Positions 62,723 to 64,000 of a stretch of DNA of 64,000 nt are shown here, in pieces (the first letter of the stretch is position 1; the number at the start of each line of letters is the position of its first letter). The stretch covers positions 124,001-188,000 of the forward strand of contig NZ_JTKH01000025.1 of the NCBI RefSeq assembly GCF_000827885.1, written 5' to 3'. The notes under the pieces are model-generated. The model saw only the letters and a list, made by a program, of their open reading frames with translations, searched no databases and was not told the DNA's origin. The translations under genes and the position numbers were made by a program. The DNA comes from Vibrio renipiscarius (GTDB lineage Bacteria; Pseudomonadota; Gammaproteobacteria; Enterobacterales; Vibrionaceae).

Positions 62723-64000
62723 ATGGGGAAGATACAACGTTTGGTCGTTGGCAGTTTTTTATCTGTTATTAGCGGCACGGCTTTTTCAGCCGTTATTGAG
62801 AGCACCACATTAGTCGGATTTGGTGAAGCCAAATACCCCGACAATTTTACTCATTTTGATTACGTTAATCCTGATGCGCCAAAATTTGGCAAGATCACCT
62901 ATGGCGTTGTAGGTACTTACGATAACTTCAATCGTTTTGCATCTCGTGGAGTGGCGGCACAGGCAACCGGTGAGCTCTACGACACCTTGATGCACAGCCC
63001 AAGTGACGAAATAGACGCTTACTACCCACTGATCACCCAAAAAGTTCGTTATTCTGACGATTACACGTGGCTTGAAATTGAAATCAATCCTAATGCCCGT
63101 TTTCATGATGGCAAGCCGATTACTGCCCATGATGTGGCGTTCACCTTTGATAAGTTTATGACAGAAGGTGTGCCGCAGTACCGCGTTTATTATCAAGACA
63201 TCAAATCGGTGACCGCAAAAAGTGATCTTGTTGTGCGCATTGATATGGCCAATCCGAATCGTGAGAAAATGTTCAGCTTTGCTCAATCCACCCGCGTGCT
63301 GCCCAAACATTTCTGGCAAGATAAAAACTTTTCAGAGCCCCTTTCAGAGCCTCCTATCGGCAGTTCCGCTTATAAGATTAGCGACTATAAAGCCGGCCAA
63401 ACTGTAACCTATACACTGGTTGAGGATTACTGGGCGAAAAATTTACCGGTCAATGTTGGCAGAGATAACTTCCAACAAATCCAATACGACTATTACCGTG
63501 ATGACACGGTCATGCTTGAAGCGTTTAAAGCGGGTGAATTTGATTTTCGCTTAGAAAATTCAGCGAAATTTTGGGCGAGTTCTTATACCGGTCAAAACTT
63601 TGATAAAGGCTTTATCGTTAAACAAGAAATACCACATCATAAGCCGGAATCTACCCAAGCATTTGTATTTAATACACAACGAGAAGTATTTAGTGATCCG
63701 AAAGTCAGAGAAGCGTTGAACTATGCGATGGACTTTGAGTGGATGAACAAAAACATGTTCTACAGTCAATATACACGCACAAGAAGTTACTTCCAAAATA
63801 CGGATTATGAAGCGACGGGTTTACCTAACGATGATGAACTGGCGATTCTTACCCCACTAAAAGAGCAGATCCCTGAACGTGTCTTTACTGCTGAATTTCA
63901 ACCTCCGGTTACCGATGGATCCGGCCGTATTCGTAGCCAAATGCGCACCGCATTTGCGTTACTCAAAGAAGCAGGGTGGGAGTTAGAGAATAAAGTGATG
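62723..64000 (+). CDS. yejA: YejA-like ABC transporter substrate-binding protein, 3' part beyond the window
   Basis: The frame opens at the ATG at 62723 (AAGGGAG 7 bases upstream) and runs off the right edge with 426 codons visible. The signal peptide MGKIQRLVVGSFLSVISG ends near TAFSA. Family 5 solute-binding features follow: HFDYVNPDAPKFGKITYG, YDTLMHSPSDE, and FHDGKPITAHDVAFTFDKFM. The YVNPDAPK start is characteristic of YejA, the periplasmic binding protein of the Yej peptide/microcin C importer. The rest of a yejABEF operon would be expected to the right. Confidence 0.88.
   Translation, partial: MGKIQRLVVGSFLSVISGTAFSAVIESTTLVGFGEAKYPDNFTHFDYVNPDAPKFGKITYGVVGTYDNFNRFASRGVAAQATGELYDTLMHSPSDEIDAYYPLITQKVRYSDDYTWLEIEINPNARFHDGKPITAHDVAFTFDKFMTEGVPQYRVYYQDIKSVTAKSDLVVRIDMANPNREKMFSFAQSTRVLPKHFWQDKNFSEPLSEPPIGSSAYKISDYKAGQTVTYTLVEDYWAKNLPVNVGRDNFQQIQYDYYRDDTVMLEAFKAGEFDFRLENSAKFWASSYTGQNFDKGFIVKQEIPHHKPESTQAFVFNTQREVFSDPKVREALNYAMDFEWMNKNMFYSQYTRTRSYFQNTDYEATGLPNDDELAILTPLKEQIPERVFTAEFQPPVTDGSGRIRSQMRTAFALLKEAGWELENKVM

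Noticed and set aside
1..64000. CRISPR arrays, tRNA or rRNA genes
   Set aside because: No regularly spaced identical repeats and no tRNA- or rRNA-like sequence were noticed anywhere in the window.

Overview
The window is Vibrionaceae-type chromosomal DNA, most likely a marine Vibrio. The gene families point that way: RfaH, DUF1456/YehS, a PBPRA1643-type SEC-C protein, a LonB-like protease, YejA, and an alginate-catabolism cluster organised like those of Vibrio splendidus-group bacteria. The genus is an inference from gene content and codon style; there is no rRNA or tRNA in the window to confirm it.

Layout. 1-5.8 kb: ordinary housekeeping or unknown genes (a cut-off secreted protein, an MFS transporter, small hypotheticals, rfaH with a possible short leader ORF, a VOC protein). 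5.9-30.0 kb: the first part of an alginate-use cluster. It holds a PL15-like exolyase coupled to a hexapeptide acetyltransferase and a sodium/solute symporter, a LysR regulator, a ManA-type isomerase, a second symporter, an exported PL6 lyase, a TctCBA tripartite transporter with an unknown partner gene, two tandem cytoplasmic PL17 oligoalginate lyases, the kdgF-kdgK-eda operon and a third symporter. 30.9-40.8 kb: a five-gene, one-direction operon unrelated to alginate. It encodes a WYL-domain regulator, a dynamin-like GTPase, a 1221-residue fusion of a patatin phospholipase with a dynamin-like GTPase, a TerB-like protein and a third dynamin-like GTPase. 41-53.7 kb: a lipoprotein, then alginate-associated functions again (beta-hydroxyacid dehydrogenase, AEC carrier, fourth symporter, SDR reductase, two paralogous FadR-type GntR regulators), with a DMT/exonuclease/CBS-DUF294 block between them. 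53.8-64 kb: ordinary genes (MATE, HD hydrolase, SEC-C, DUF1456, YkgJ, a frameshifted LonB-like protease, ldhA, Nudix, and the start of yejA).

How the alginate genes fit together. PL6 is exported and would cut polymer outside the cytoplasm. The symporters (and perhaps the TTT system) would import oligomers or monomers. The PL15 and PL17 enzymes lack signal peptides and would release unsaturated monomer in the cytoplasm. KdgF would help convert this to DEH, a reductase (SDR at 52.1 kb or HIBADH-type at 42.6 kb) would make KDG, and KdgK and Eda would yield pyruvate and glyceraldehyde-3-phosphate. A recurring 13-bp palindrome, ATTGTA-n-TACAAT, lies upstream of most of these units and is a strong candidate operator for the two GntR proteins. 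I see no PL7 endolyase or KdgM-type porin, so the system must continue elsewhere.

The most interesting element is the 30.9-40.8 kb operon. Three dynamin-like GTPases, one fused to an intact-looking patatin lipase, with TerB and a WYL regulator, look like a membrane-acting stress or anti-phage system. It sits like a cassette inside the alginate region. This role is inferred from domains and context only.
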